Shown here one piece after another: positions 11,444 through 24,091 of a stretch of 64,000 bases of DNA. This stretch comes from Sanguinoderma infundibulare (lineage: Eukaryota > Basidiomycota > Agaricomycetes > Polyporales > Polyporaceae), in assembly GCA_032821775.1 (NCBI GenBank), contig JAVLRN010000007.1, positions 1,798,001-1,862,000 on the forward strand, written 5' to 3'. A model generated the notes under the pieces. That model had not been told where the DNA came from. It saw only the letters and a program-made list of their open reading frames with translations, and made no database searches. The translations under genes were made by a program, and so were the position numbers. How positions within the stretch are numbered: the stretch's first letter is position 1; each line of letters opens with the position of its first letter.

Positions 11444-13141
11444 CGACGGCACCCCCAAGGGCGATGCCATGCTACAGCTCGCGCCATTCGGGTGGCCGTT
11501 CCGTTAAGCTTGCGTTGAGCAGCATAAACGTCCGTTTGAGCGCCAGAGCGGCACACTCAAATTCGAACGTTTAGCAGTTTCGACGATCGACTCCACATTG
11601 CCCTAGTACCCGACGTCGAGACGGTGGCTGCGATGGGACCTTCACGGTGTCGTCTATTCAGGGACAGGTCTGGAGGTTACGTACGCTGCCGAATATATTC
11701 CCCTCCTACAAATCCGTGCGTTTCCGCACCAATTTGGAGGAAGCAACTGCGTCCCGTGCATTCGCGGCTGCTGAACTGAACAGACGTCATCAGCTGTCAG
11801 TACTATCAATTCCGACTGAGTGTACCTCATCCTGACAGCTTTGTGATGCGACCGGATAGCAATCGCGGCATGCTAGACTTCGACATCAGTTCTAAGTAAC
11901 TGGTCAGGAACATGGAATGACTTGAGTCCTCGGCGCACGTACTGGAACATGGCACGATTTGTGTCCCAGTGTGTGTAAGTACTAGTACAGTGTACGGACT
12001 TGGTCGTCGCCCGGGCCACCGAGTTGCTGGCAACGCATGACCTGGACTAGTGGCTGTGCAGCCTTGCAACTTGCCATTGCACATCTACTTTGCCTTGGAC
12101 TCCGCATTCAGCCTTCGTCGGCATATATCGCAAGGTTTTTATCAGTCGGTCAACCACATGCTTACATTGCGCGCGGAGAGGATTCAGAAGGAGATCGGTC
12201 GCCAGCGGGCTGGGTGAGACGAGAGGGCGGAGGGACTCGTAGGATTTTGCTCTGGTTGGATTGTTGAGAACCGTACGGCTGGTGAGTGTCGAATTAGGCT
12301 CCAAGCCGTGGTCGGGGCTGGGGAAGGGCTGAATATCCGATTGCCCTGGTCTGGGAGACAGTGGAGGCGCTGGGATTGCCTTCGGTTTCCGGCGTGGGTC
12401 CAAGGGCATTGTCAGCCTTCGCATCTATACAGCAACTCGTATATCTTTGCCTGCCCCGCAAATCGCCTTGTGAAGGTTTCGTTCAACTTCGTATATTTAG
12501 ACAGGCGTCTTGAAGGGGCGACTGTTTTGTTCTGAGTTGCCGTGCATGATCTGCGTAAGTTCTAGTCTTCTCAGATTATGTACCAGACGCGCTGACAGCG
12601 TTCCTTTTCTTTCCAGGGCGCGGAATTTTCCCGACTCTAAGCGCCTAGGAGAGTCGTACGAAGGCCTGTCGATGATCAGGAACCTAGAACTTCCGCCATA
12701 TCTAGTGGACATTGGGCGCGATGTTGCGGCCGGAAGCTTTGCCTCGAACGTTCGCTCGGCTAGAATGTCCCTTTGTTTCGATGGTCAGCCTTCATCCCCG
12801 TTTCATTGCGAGAGCAATGTGCTTGTGGCTACACTCTTCCATCCTCAGCAAAACACATGAACTGAATCAATACCTATCTAGGTTCCGTGCGGGTTCCGGG
12901 ACGACGAAGCGGTCGGGAAGACACCCATTCGACCAAGAGCTCTTTTAGCTGTCAACGTCACGAGCATCCACGTCGCGTTTGGGGCGTGCACAGTCAGTGA
13001 TATGTACGGCCTTGCGATTTCGACTCCTCTACCATGCGATACGTGCTCCTACTCTGGACCCTTGGATAGATGCGATGAAAGTCCAATAATTAAGGTCCCC
13101 GTTGTCGTCGACGTGGGCGAAGACATGGTTAGGCGGGTGAC

Positions 13142-13703
13142 ACTGAATGACTTGGGTTCAGCGCACTTGAACATACTGTTACATGCACTACCAGCTCGAA
13201 GTTTATGAAGGGCCATCGGAAGGCTGGTTCAGATATGACACGGGTAATGTTTTGCGCAACGTACTGAACACATGAGTAAAGTCTAAAACAGTCTAGAACT
13301 TGGGCTTGTGAGCATCTGGAGATGCCAATCAACTCTGCCCGTATCATCTCGGACGGTGTTTTTAAAGGTTTCTAGTGTAACTACTGGAGTATAGAGTTCC
13401 TGCGAGAGAAAGCCTGCTCTCAAGCTAATGGATGTGTTAGTTGATGTATCCATTCACTGTATTCCATGCCATATGTAGCATGAGCCTGCGTTTCCTCGAT
13501 GCTCTGGCCGCAGGGGTCCAAACGGTGCATGAACGACCGTCCCTAGACTGTCCTCAGGGCCGTCCATGCCAGGTGGCGGTGCGAATTTCCTCCGCCAGGC
13601 GCGTTCGACGCGCCTCCCCCACAAGTTGCCTCCGTCTGCCTTTTGTTTGCTTCAATCTCTCTGGTGTTGCTAGGCTCATACTCCCTGAAACCTTTGGTTC
13701 ACC
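13142..13703. other. No gene seen between duplication unit B and CYP15
   Basis: Only short frames occur here. The last 150 bases are pyrimidine-rich, as expected for the 5' region of the following gene. An overlapping plus-strand frame starting at 13441 is out of phase with the next gene until its second exon and is not a gene of its own. Confidence 0.5.
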
Positions 13704-16219
13704 ATGTCTGATTCCGAGAACGACGCGACTGTCCTTGGGAAGCGGTCTAGGAATGGTCAAGGCTTGGAGGGGACTCACGTTACGGAGGATGCGGACTCAG
13801 GTCGCGACCAAACGAGCATGGACGACGATGACGACGACGACGTGGGGCCCATGCCCATGCCCGCTGGGGCGGAGGTTCATACTGCGAAGAAGAAGCGCAA
13901 AGGTGTGTCTGGCGCGCCGTATCTCCTTCATTGCGCGTCCCCAACACGATCGAGTAGTGCTTCCGCACGAGAAGCTCTACCTGGAGCACCTCCCCAGCGC
14001 GGACCGCTACCACAAGAGTTTCATGCACAGAGATGCGATCAACTTCAGTGTTTTTACAAGGTGTGTAACCTACCAGCTGCTGTTGAATCTCACTTGAACG
14101 TTGCGCTATGTAGGACGGAGTTCTTGATCACGACCTCGATCGACGGCCACGTCAAGTTTTGGAAGAAACAGGAACAAGGTATCGAGTTCGTGAAGCATTA
14201 TCGAGCACATCTTTCCCCAGTGGTAGCTGTGTCCGCGAGCGCGGATGGCCAACTATTCGCGAGTGTCGCGGAGGATGGGAGCGCGAAGGTGTTTGACGTT
14301 GTGAACTTCGGTGCGTCCTCGCATTAAATGCGTCTCGTTAGAACCCTGTTGTAACCCTTTCCAGACATCATTAACATTCTGAAGTTGGGATACACGCCAA
14401 ACGCGTGTTGTTGGGTCCACAAGCGCGGTCAGGCGTTGGGTGTCCTTGCGATGTACGTCCCTCCTACCTCGCTGGTTCGGCTTCCTCACACGTTGAGTAG
14501 TTCAGAACGTGGTTCAGGCACCATCCGACTTTATGACGGAAGAGGCGATGGGAAACCATTGGAAACCATTGAGAAACTCCACCGCTTCCCCGTACATCTC
14601 ATGGCAGTATGTGTTCTTTTGCGCTTGTCGAATTACTTCTTCCAACCCTTGGTCGCAGTACAGTGATAGATATGACTGCGTCATATCTGCCGACGAGGGC
14701 GGCTTCGTGGAGTATTGGCAACCGACGGAACCGTTCGAACTGCCAAGGAATGTTCACGCCTTATGGAACTACAAGAGCGAGACCGATTTGTACGAGTTCA
14801 AGAAGGTACGTTATGTCCTCTGTCATGGCTTTCGTCATATGCTCAATTCACACAGTCAAAATCCACCCCAACATGTATCACAATATCTCCCGACTCAAAC
14901 CAATTCGTCACGTTCTCCCTCCCAGACCGCCAAATACGCATATTCTCCTTTCTGTCGGGGAAGATGACGCGAAAGTACGACGAATCCCTTCCTGCCGTGC
15001 AGGAGATGCAACAGGCAGGCACCGCGATATACAAAGTCGAAGACATGGAGTTTGGCCGCAGATTGGCCGTTGAACGCGAGCTGGAACTGCCAGGGACGGA
15101 TGATCGGATACCCGGAATATGGATCAATGTAATCTGGGATGAGAGCAGTTCGTTCGTGATCTATCCGACGTTGCTTGGAATCAAATGTAAGCGTAGTTGG
15201 TATTCCTACCATTTGAATCTCGCTTATGAATGCGCACAGTCGTGAATACCGTCACCAACAGGGTCGTGCGGTTGTTAGGGAAGGATGAAACCGTTCGTTT
15301 TATGAACCTAACACTGTATCAGGGTGCGCCCGCGAAGAAAGGACTTACGACGGCAGTGCGTGACTAGCGAATCTTCATGTTCCACTCTTAGTATTGATGG
15401 ACGTTTTGTCTATTAGGCCGCAGCTGCGTCTTCAAACCCCCTTCTCGCCGAGAAAGCCGTCCGCGACCCCACCCTGGTGTGTACCGGCTACAAGCGTCAA
15501 CGGTTCTACATGTTCACCCGCTCAGAGCCGGAGTACGCTATACCTCATCTACGGCTTCGGGTCGTTGCTGACTTCGTAGTAGGGACGACAAGTCCGGCGA
15601 TCGGGACATCTTCAACGAAAGACCAACGCGCGAGGAACAAACTATTGCAGCAGCCGCGCCCGCGATCAAGGGCGGCCCGTCTCCAGTTGCCAACAGCGCC
15701 ACGATACACACAACATATGGAGACATGCACCTCCGCCTCTTCCCCCAGCAGGCACCGAAGTCGGTGGAGAACTTTGTGGGCCACGCGCGCAGCGGGTACT
15801 ACGAGGGCGTGATCTTCCACCGCGTCATTCCGAAGTTCATGATCCAGACCGGAGACCCTCTTGGGGATGGTACTGGTGGGACGTCCATCTGGAACCGAGA
15901 GTTCGAGGATGAGTTCTCGGACGACCTTAAGCACGATAGGTGAGTTTCTTTCCAGCCTTTGCCGATCTACCACAGGAGAGATGGACTGACATGTATGTCC
16001 AGGCCGTATACTCTCAGCATGGCGAATGCGGGCCCCGGTACGAATGGCTCCCAGTTCTTCATTACGACCACCGCAACACCGTGGCTGGACAAGAAGCACA
16101 CAATCTTTGGGCGCGTGCTGTCAGGGCTGGAGGTTGTGCATGCGATTGAGAACGTGAAGACGAACAAGTTGGACAAGCCATACGAGGATATCAAAATCAT
16201 CAACATTGATGTCGAGTAA
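13704..16219 (+). CDS. CYP15: WD40-cyclophilin peptidyl-prolyl isomerase (PPWD1/CYP15 type)
   Basis: Exons: 13704-13902, 13958-14060, 14114-14310, 14365-14452, 14501-14606, 14659-14805, 14856-15186, 15240-15355, 15417-15532, 15583-15939 and 16003-16219. All join in phase and give 658 residues. An acidic, Lys-rich N-terminus with KKKRK is followed by [20 protein letters not shown], typical of PPWD1. WD40 repeats follow ([27 protein letters not shown]). The C-terminal cyclophilin domain has the active-site strings [14 protein letters not shown] and [12 protein letters not shown]1 proteins are nuclear and associate with spliceosomes. The cyclophilin part should bind cyclosporin and isomerise X-Pro bonds, which is family knowledge and not visible here. 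Introns are 48-63 nt. Confidence 0.95.
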
Positions 16220-16387
16220 TATGTAGCCATGTACCGTATCTATTCGCATGCTTTCTGCCACGACGCTGGACGTTGTTGTCCTTCCGCATGGGCGCTTGTC
16301 ACGTTCTCGGTGACCACCACTTCGAAAGTCAAACGCTTTGCCGCGCCCGCCAGAAACCTCAGTTTTGTCCCACTTCTGCCTACTGTC

Positions 16388-17900
16388 ATGACGGAATATG
16401 TCGGACTCGGACCACATCCTACTGGCCGCAATGCCGCCATTGCGAAAACTGCTCTCCGGACCGGTTCAGTGATCGCTTCTGTCCCAGCTCTTTCGACCTC
16501 TTTGCTATCCACGGAGAAGGGAAGACGATGCGATGGATGCCATTTGCTGGAGTCCGAGGTGGTGAAGCTAAAGAGATGTTCCGGGTGCGCCTCGTTCTGG
16601 TACTGTGGAACAACATGTGCGAAGAGATACTATCTCGCTGATGCCATCCGCTCACGCAGTGTGTAAGCCAGGTCAGAACAGGGATTGGGAGCAGCATCAC
16701 AAGAAGATATGCAAGCACTACAATGCCTTTGTCACGTCAGGGCAATATCAAGCACTAACGACCCACGACAAAGTCGACGCACTGCTCCTTTCTCAGCTGG
16801 TCGCCGATCCAAGTGGCTGGCATGCCAACCTGCCCTCCGACGATGCATCGACATTTATGGGCCTACTGAAGGTCCCTAGGCCCGATGGATTTGTGCCTCC
16901 GCTGTGCCTGTCGAAAAGTGCTCAAACGACGGAGACGGTGGCTCTGGCGGGGGACCTCTACTCGCGCTTCGGGAACAACAACTTCTTCCTGCACTCCCAT
17001 CTCGATTCCTACGGCCATGGCGTTTTCCCCCTCGCAAGCCGCCTATTCAACCACTCCTGCGTGCCGAACGCGGTTTGCAAGTACGTGATTACACCGTCGG
17101 AGCCGGTGAGGATGGAAGTCGTCGCGTTGCGTGAGATCAGCGAGGGGGAGGAGGTAGGTCCCGCTCTCACGTCCACCCCGCGGCGCGATCCAGTGTTCAC
17201 GTCTGGCTGCAGGTCACGATCCCGTACCTGGATCCCGCCCTTCCATTTCAGACGCGCCAGGACGCTCTCCGCGTGAACTACGGGTTCGAATGCGGCTGCG
17301 GGCTGTGTGCCTTCGGACGCCGTGTCGAGCCGGTCCCCACCCCACCCACGAGGGCTTCTACGGAATTACGGACGTTGGAGGCGGCGCTCCGCTCTTTCTC
17401 CCTTGGAGATATCCGTCAGGAGGTGCGCGCCCCGACGATGGCTGGGTCGTTTCAGGGGCTGCCAAGAGAGCTTCATTGTGTTCTTCACGAATCGTACCTC
17501 CCGTCCCTCTCCGAGTCATTCAGCAAGGCTTCCCATGAAGGACCATATGGGGACGCCGTAGAGAGCGGGCTCACGCTGCTCGCGTTCTACGTGATGGTAT
17601 ATCCGCCGAACTACCCCCAGATCGGTAAGTCTTCCTAGGGACTGAGAGCGCATTTGCGTGCATGACTGACACGACGTTGGCACAGGTATGCATGCTCTAG
17701 AGTTGGCCAAGACGCTCTGGAACCTCATCTGCACGGACACGAATGCGATCGCGGGGGCGAATGAGGCTCAGCTCAAAAGGCATGCTAGGACAGTGCTGGG
17801 ATTCGCGGCGTTGGTATTGCGCAACTTTGGTCCAGAGGGTGACGACGGCGGACCATTGGAGGAGATCCGGGTGTTGGAAGGGTTGTTGGATGAGCAGTAG
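16388..17900 (+). CDS. SET-MYND domain protein lysine methyltransferase (SMYD-like)
   Basis: Exons 16388-16616, 16672-17153, 17213-17624 and 17686-17900 give 445 residues. The MYND zinc finger starts at CDGCHLLESEVVKLKRCSGC and is completed across the first intron as CQNRDWEQHHKKIC, which fixes that splice. The SET core has FNHSCVPNAV, the NHSCxPN motif that binds S-adenosylmethionine, then VTIPYLDP, and a Cys-rich post-SET segment, YGFECGCGLC. The order is split SET around MYND, as in SMYD proteins, followed by a helical C-terminal region. It is expected to methylate lysines on histones or other proteins; the target cannot be told. It starts 168 bases after the CYP15 stop in the same direction. 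Confidence 0.9.
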
Positions 17901-18852
17901 TTGTCATCGGGGAATATTACTGGCCTAACGTTACTCCTGCCCTCCAACACCGTACGTCTCAGCAAGGATGACGATGACAAAATTGCGGGTATTTGACTGA
18001 TCTCCGGCGGCTTCGCTGATCACATTTCGGGATCACAGGGGGGAGCACAGTCCTTCCTCGTCGAGTTCCGCATCAGTACGCACAGAAGAGTCTATCAGGG
18101 CAGCAAAGCCGGTGAATTGAACCAGTGCCCAGGGCGGAGCCGACTAACACAAGCAGTGACTTCTACATCGGGAATAGAGCGGGGCTATCACTTTTGGATG
18201 CGCCGCGGGGCGTATGGAAGGATTCAAGGCGCGCTCGTGAGAGAGCATGACCTGTTGATTCCGAGGAATTTTGGTAAGTGGGCGTGCCTGTGGGATCATA
18301 GAAAGCTTAATCGAAAGAGTTCGGGTCGTGTCGGCATACTTCAACCCCACAAAGCGGGGATGACGTCGCGGGCATGCAGTCTCGCACCGGGACCACTATT
18401 CCACCGACAAACCACCCGCCAGTGCCCAGTAATTAGATGTGTGAGTTGACGGGGGAGTAGGTGCTCTCAACGACAGTCACTGCTACCCTTGACCCGGGCA
18501 AGTGCATCTGAGTTATGAAGGACTTCGTGGATCCTATTGAGACGTAACGACGCTGCGGCGCTGCGTAATGCAATCCTCGAGAGACGCCGCAGGCCGAGCC
18601 CTTCCGTCGGGGAAAGGCAAAATGCTTCCTGTCGGAAAGCTCGCTAAAGTAGTCTCATGCTCTGTTCTGATGCTGACAGAGCGCGTCGGTGGAAGAGGAT
18701 GACATGGAAGCATTGGACTGGGAGATATAACGGAGACGAGCGGGAGAGGGGATGAGCAAGCCTCGGTGCTGCCGGTGGGCCGTTCACTCGCCCCGCTCGT
18801 CCCTTCCTACCCTCACGCCTTCCTAGCGATACCGCCGTTCGTTCCTTGGACC
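17901..18852. other. Intergenic, no gene seen
   Basis: About 950 bases with only short frames, none of which resembles a known family or continues across plausible introns. An ATG at 18766 is in frame with the next gene, so that gene could start 29 codons earlier than annotated. Confidence 0.45.
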
Positions 18853-20451
18853 ATGTCCATCCGTCACTCGTTTCTCTCCACCACTGGCCTGATCAGGCCC
18901 ATCTCTGTGGCGTCCTTCGCGTCGACAGTAGACAATTATCCCCCAGACCAACGTGCTCGTTCCGGGGCCACGACATCCGGAAGGACATTGAAGACTGCCC
19001 TTCCATCTCCCAAAACGACGAACCGACTCACTACGAGGGCTGGGGTCATCCCCCTTGGACCGACGTTCATCGCCAGCATAACAGCCGTGCTGTCATTGTT
19101 GTTCATTGCGGCCATATCCTTCGCATTCATCTCGGACGGTGATGAACTCCCCGCCATCGCAAGCGTCCTAGACGATGTTGCAGCCAACACTCCGGGAGTG
19201 AGTGGTTTCTCGTGTTCGAAACAGCAAAGGCGCTCACAAGAGGAGTAAGATCGTCTTGTTCGGGGATAGCGTCGACGTTGATGTCGACGAGCCCTCATTG
19301 ACCATACGCTGGTCCATCATTGGTTGCGGCCAGGCATTTGTGCTGGAAGGATCCGAGGGGACGCACGGGAGCGAACGTTGCGGGCTGCCACCTATGGCCC
19401 TTCAATTCTTCGTCGATGGGTGGGTGATTGGTCGGACATGCTTAACATATGCGTGATACTCACCAGAACCAGGAACGAGCAAGCCGCTGGGACGTACAAC
19501 CCAACCTTGCTTCCGTTCCTGAATGGAAGCGGACAGAGGCATCAGTGAGTACCTGTAGCATTTGTCCCACGAAAGCTTGCCTAACAATCAAGGTTTTTAG
19601 TATACAAAACATGTTCCAGTTCGACGGCGACCACGTCCTTGACGTGCACGAAGCCCGCTCCTATCCGTTCGACACTTACCTACTGACAACCTCGATACGA
19701 GCCGTGTCAACCGCCGACAATACGACCGTGCCCATCCAGAAATTAGCCACCATCTTGTTTACCTCGAGCTTCGTCACAATCTCTAGCGACACCGCTAGTT
19801 TCGTCCGCGTCCCAAACGGATCGGCGTCGAATTTGCCCACAAGGGATTTGAACCTTCGTATTAGTCGGCCGGCGGATGCCCGGGTGTATGCGTTGCTTCT
19901 GTTCGGATGCAGCTGGATGCTTGCGCACACAACCATGTGCCTGGTCGTACTCTGTTGGCGAGTGGAACGCGCAGAGAAGATGCTGCAGCACCTCGTTGCT
20001 ACCTTCGCTATCATCTTGCTCGTTCCGCAGATGCGCAACGCGATGCCTGACGCTCCGGATCTCGACGGTGAGTCTTCCGTGAGCGGTTCTGTAGCCTCCG
20101 ACCTCTCGGCTGACGGTGTGTTGCAGGTGTCCTGATTGGTGAGTCGCAACTCATTGCGTGAACGGAGTCGAGAGAAAAAAGGCACTGACCAGGATCGTAG
20201 ACGCCATCGGCTTCTTCCCTCAAATGATAGTTTGCGGCGCGTCCGCTATTATCCTTTTCAGCATGATGATGAAGAGGGAGTTGCAGTACCTCGAGAAAGC
20301 CTCCGTTCCAATGGAGTTCCGGAAAGAAGCACCTTCACCTTTGTCGACCGGCCTTCTCAGGATGCGGAGAGGAGGATCCTCCCTCGACATCAGTCACGTC
20401 CCAACCTTCAGCCTCAGTCGACCAGGTCTAAGGGGCGTTCCGATGGTGTAG
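18853..20451 (+). CDS. DUF4436 multi-pass membrane protein
   Basis: Exons 18853-19197, 19250-19419, 19473-19544, 19601-20067, 20127-20138 and 20201-20451 give 438 residues. One N-terminal membrane helix (residues about 72-95) is followed by the conserved DVDEPSLTIRW strand, then YPFDTYLLT, and a C-terminal membrane bundle (LLLFGCSWMLAHTTMCLVVL, LVATFAIILLVPQMRNAMPD, and FFPQMIVCGASAIILFSMMM). This is the DUF4436 pattern of fungi and some bacteria; the role is unknown. The fifth exon is only 12 nt, but its phase and the D-G-V-L-I-D-A-I-G reading across it support it. The first intron uses a weak AAG acceptor. Confidence 0.82.
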
Positions 20452-20888
20452 GAGACATGTTTGTACATAAGCACTGTTTGATAGGACAATTGTTGTACTG
20501 TAGTCTATGTCCAGAAATCAATTCGGAGTCCAAGTCCAGATACTTGAATCATGGACTGACCTGGCGCCATGCATGCAGCCTTCTAACCTCCCATTTACTT
20601 CGTTCGATCACTGTCAACCTTCCCAGTGCGCATGTATAGGTGGATGGACTCTCTGTGAAGGTTTGGCCAACTTCAAGGCGACCATCGAATTAGCGCCCAT
20701 AATACGCACCATGCAGCGACACGTGACCGGATGCGCCGGCCACGTTTGTGCTTGTGTGGCAGATCGAGGACGGCGAGGACCATCATGTTCCCCTGCTCTG
20801 CTTGCCATCTCTGCCACGCCCTGTTTCCCTGTCCACCACTGTAGTCTTGCCAACCATTTTACTGGAGGCGTAGCTGGAAGAAAGCGCA

Positions 20889-21919
20889 ATGCCGGTCGGA
20901 ATTGAAGCCTGGGTTATTCAAATTCCACCCGTAACTCGGGCTTGGCTGGCCCTGTCGGTGCTAACAAGTTTAGCGGTTGTGAGTCCCTCATTTCTGCGCA
21001 ATGGAGCTCATTCAAACAACCTGGTGCGATAGCAAACGCAACTAGTGACGCCTCTGCAGTTGTACTTCAGCTTCAAAGCGGCGTTCACGAATGTGCAGGT
21101 GCGTGCCCCTCGTCCGTCAAGCACTTCCCCGTTTTGACGCGGCCAAAGCCATGGAGAGCCTTCACCACTTTCTTTTACTTTGGAACGATATCGCTTGACT
21201 TTATCTTCCATATGTTTTTCTTGTGAGTTGACCGCTTCCCGTTGCGCCATCTCTCTTCGAAATGACACATGTTATCACAGCATGCGCTACAGCCGGATGC
21301 TCGAAGAGTCCTCGTTTGCAAATCGCAAAGCAGACTACTTCTGGCTCCTCCTCCTCTCCTCCATCATGCTTCTCGTGAGTCCTTCCTGTTCCTTCCAATA
21401 CCTTGGCGAGCGCGGCATACCGGATGGCGACTGACGCGGTACCCTCTTTCCTCACGCCTATCCTCCCTGGTGTCGCCACTATGGTGAACTCATGGCAAAT
21501 GCCTTCCACTCCTGCCGGACATAGGCCTTATCGCCTCTCGTGAATCTGCCCTTCCTCTCATCACCGCTCGCCTTCGTGCCTATCTATCTGTGGTCTCGGC
21601 GACATCCCTCAACGCCAGTATCCCTCTTTGGTCTTATAACTATCACCGCGCCGTACCTCCCACTCGCACTTGTCGGCCTCTCATGGATACTGAATGGGAC
21701 ATGGAGAGCGGCCGCCGGGGACCTCGTTGGCTGCGCCGTCGGCCACGTAGGGTGGTTTGTCCGTGACGTGTGGATGCGCGAGATGACAGGCGGGCCGACC
21801 ATCCTGAGCGAAGCGCCAGAAGTGCTGTGCGTTTCTTCTTCCATTTGACGACTCATCACTGCGGCTGACGTTTCGACATTTGTTTTTGGGACAGTAAACG
21901 CCTGTTTGGTGACGTCTGA
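20889..21919 (+). CDS. DER1: Derlin (DER1-like ER membrane protein)
   Basis: Exons 20889-20978, 21033-21098, 21149-21222, 21281-21374, 21525-21826 and 21895-21919 give 216 residues. The start MPVGIEAWVIQIPPVTRAWL, then TPLQLYFSFKAAF, PWRAFTTFFYFGTISLDFIF, RYSRMLEESSFANRKADYFW and the later helices are those of Derlins. Derlins are rhomboid pseudoproteases of the ER membrane that help move misfolded proteins to the cytosol in ER-associated degradation. No catalytic Ser/His pair is expected or seen. The intron at 21375-21524 is 150 nt, far longer than its neighbours, so a small extra exon could be hidden there. The protein is slightly shorter at the C-terminus than some Derlins and ends RLFGDV. 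Confidence 0.9.
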
Positions 21920-22579
21920 TTGTTTGCGAGCGCTGTGTACGATAGACGGACCCATCAGTGGAAATGAGACTGCTTCCGCCGAACCTCTCAAGGCCTGTGT
22001 GCGCTCCGTGGGATTTGCGAAGATCAGTTTCGCCATCTTGTGAAGGATGTCCGCTTTGAAAGTCCGTGATCGGCGTTGTTTAGTGTTCTCTAATGAGCTC
22101 AGCTCTGAATATTGATTGACACTTGGAAAGTGGATTTTTGCTCGAGGTCTGATGGACTGTAAGTATACCGACGGCAACTGCCAGGCGACCGCTTGAAGGC
22201 TATTGACACCGGCTACGCAACAGGTGGCATAATGCGTGCGTACACTCGGTACCGATGCGATAGGAAATCCATTGTACGTCCAAGTGCCTTGCGTGTCGTG
22301 ACACCTGTCGGAGTACCTGGACGCCCCGATGATATATAGTTGCACGTTCTCATGGCAGAGTGGGACATGCACTGCCTCGTTTTCACCATCGAAACAGTAG
22401 ACAGTGCTCGTGCATGCCAGACTTGACAGGCCTGACACGCCGCAGAAGCCTTGTTCGAGTTGCGTGCAGCGTGAGCCGTTGACGGCCAATAAATTTTCTG
22501 CCTCTCCGCTCGGACCTGAAGAGCAGCGGAGTCTTTTGAAAAACATGACATACATCACAGCGCCGATAGAGCACGTCAT
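21848..22579 (-). other. Long Cys-rich open frame, unrecognised
   Basis: A minus-strand frame stays open from 22579 down to 21584, so it also runs antisense through the last large Derlin exon. The part outside Derlin (about 244 codons) is long for random sequence and carries many cysteines (for example LACTSTVYCFDG and HYATCCVAG). No signal peptide or known domain is visible. It may be chance, or one exon of a small gene. Confidence 0.2.
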
Positions 22580-22839
22580 TCTTTATCCGAAGGGCTAGCA
22601 TGTGCAGACGACGCCTCGAAGTTGAGCATGCCCATCCGCGAAAGGCATGTGAATAGACGAGTCTTCTTCGTATGCTAATCAGGCCCATAGCAATCCTGCA
22701 GGAAGCTTCGAAAGGGTTCATGAGAAAGGGACGGGACGGCTAAGGGCCTCCGATATCTCTTCATCTGGAAGGACAGGGCCCGGAACATCTCTAAAACCAG
22801 GATTTCGGATAGGACGATGACGGGCCCTAGGGTCGCGGG

Positions 22840-24091
22840 TTAGTCGACGTCTTCGCCTTCGATAACGCGCTCGCCATCTTCCGAAAACTTCACGTCGTGC
22901 TGCGAAATGCGGTAGTGTGAGAACGGTGGGCTGCGACGCCATGAAGATACGGCGAGAAGAACGAGGGTTGGAGGCATGAAGGTACGAACTTTGTGTCCCG
23001 CCGACTTTCCGACGTACTTGGTGTGATCTGTGACAGTCGGTCGGAGTGAGAGTGACGGGCGAGAGAAGGGTGGGAGAGATAGGGAGGACGAGGCCATCGA
23101 TTTAGGCCAGGGCGAGGCAAAAAGTGGACATGACAGTGGATCAGTAACGTCAAGAGTGGACACCGGTTGATAATGACAGTCCGGCGAGACTCACGACCGT
23201 ACGCAGCCAGCTGTCCTTGGGCGTTGTAAAAATCGACGCGGGTGTACGCCAGCGATTTGCCTGTTTGCTCGAAATAGGTTGATTTGTGCACGGAAAACAG
23301 ACGGAAGATTAGAATAGCGCTCAGTTGGCGACAAGACGGCGGTGAATGTGGGTTGGATATTGAGCAACTCACCAAGCCCGACGATGACAGCCTTCGCTGT
23401 CAGCTCGTCCCCAACAACCCCGGCGGGCTTGACGAAGGACGTGCCTATGTCGACGGAGACCCCCGTCATGTAGTGGCCTTTGGTCGCGACAGCGAGAGAT
23501 CCAAGGGTATCCGTGAGGGACATGATGAGGCCCCCATGTACGGTCTGTTGTTTGCAGACGTTACTGAACGCGATTCGAAGCTCCAATCGGACAGCACAAG
23601 AATGATAGCGCGGTTAGAATGGACACTCACGCCAACCCGATTGACTATTAGGGTACCAGAAGTAGGTCAACACCACGAAGTTAAGATGGTGCATAGCCTC
23701 AGGGCACTCACGATTATAGGGTTCGATCTTGAGAGAAGCTCGAAGCTGTCCAGGCTTGGCGTCCAGTATCCGTAGCTACGCATGGATCAGGCACGTCCTG
23801 ACTCCTGAGCTACGGGAAACTCGAGGAACGGACGGTCGGGACGCACGTTTGGAAAGCATTGCTGGTCGTGCCCTGGAGGTGCCAAATATTCGGAAGGAGT
23901 CAGTCTAGAGGACGCGCAAGCCGCACTAGAAGCACCGCAATCAGGCAATCGGTTACACCAGTCACCTTTGTTGTCCACAAACGAACGCCAGACCTGCCAG
24001 GAGTTTTGTGCGAGACAGTGAGATGAGTCCGTCTTCCAGCTCCGAAACACGAGGAGCGCCGCCGCTTACCCGCCGAGTGAACCTGAGACAT
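22840..24091 (-). CDS. Hotdog-fold thioesterase (acyl-CoA thioesterase 13/PaaI-like)
   Basis: Well-supported exons in order are 23712-23775, 23631-23644 (14 nt), 23373-23544, 23195-23260, 22990-23027 and 22840-22899. They read EPYNLNRVG, TVHGGLIMSLTDTLGSLAVA, YMTGVSVDIGTSFVKPAG, GKSLAYTRVDFYN and KYVGKSAGH, ending KFSEDGERVIEGEDVD. HGG...D is the core of the thioesterase superfamily, which hydrolyses acyl-CoA thioesters. Upstream exons 23847-23904, 23966-23993 and 24070-24091 join in phase and supply a start, but rest on splice signals alone and may overlap the end of the next gene. The N-terminus is therefore uncertain. Confidence 0.75.

Larger units (their letters stand above)
6741..13141. 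repeat. Tandem segmental duplication, unit B (split by a TIR element)
   Basis: This is the second unit of the tandem duplication, in the same orientation as 1911-6246. It is longer because it holds the 1.85-kb element at 7375-9227 and an extra stretch of about 120 bases near 7215-7335 that unit A lacks. The two units are separated by about 490 bases (6247-6740) without clear similarity to either. Both units carry a DUF6534 gene that reads through without obvious disabling changes. Confidence 0.85.
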
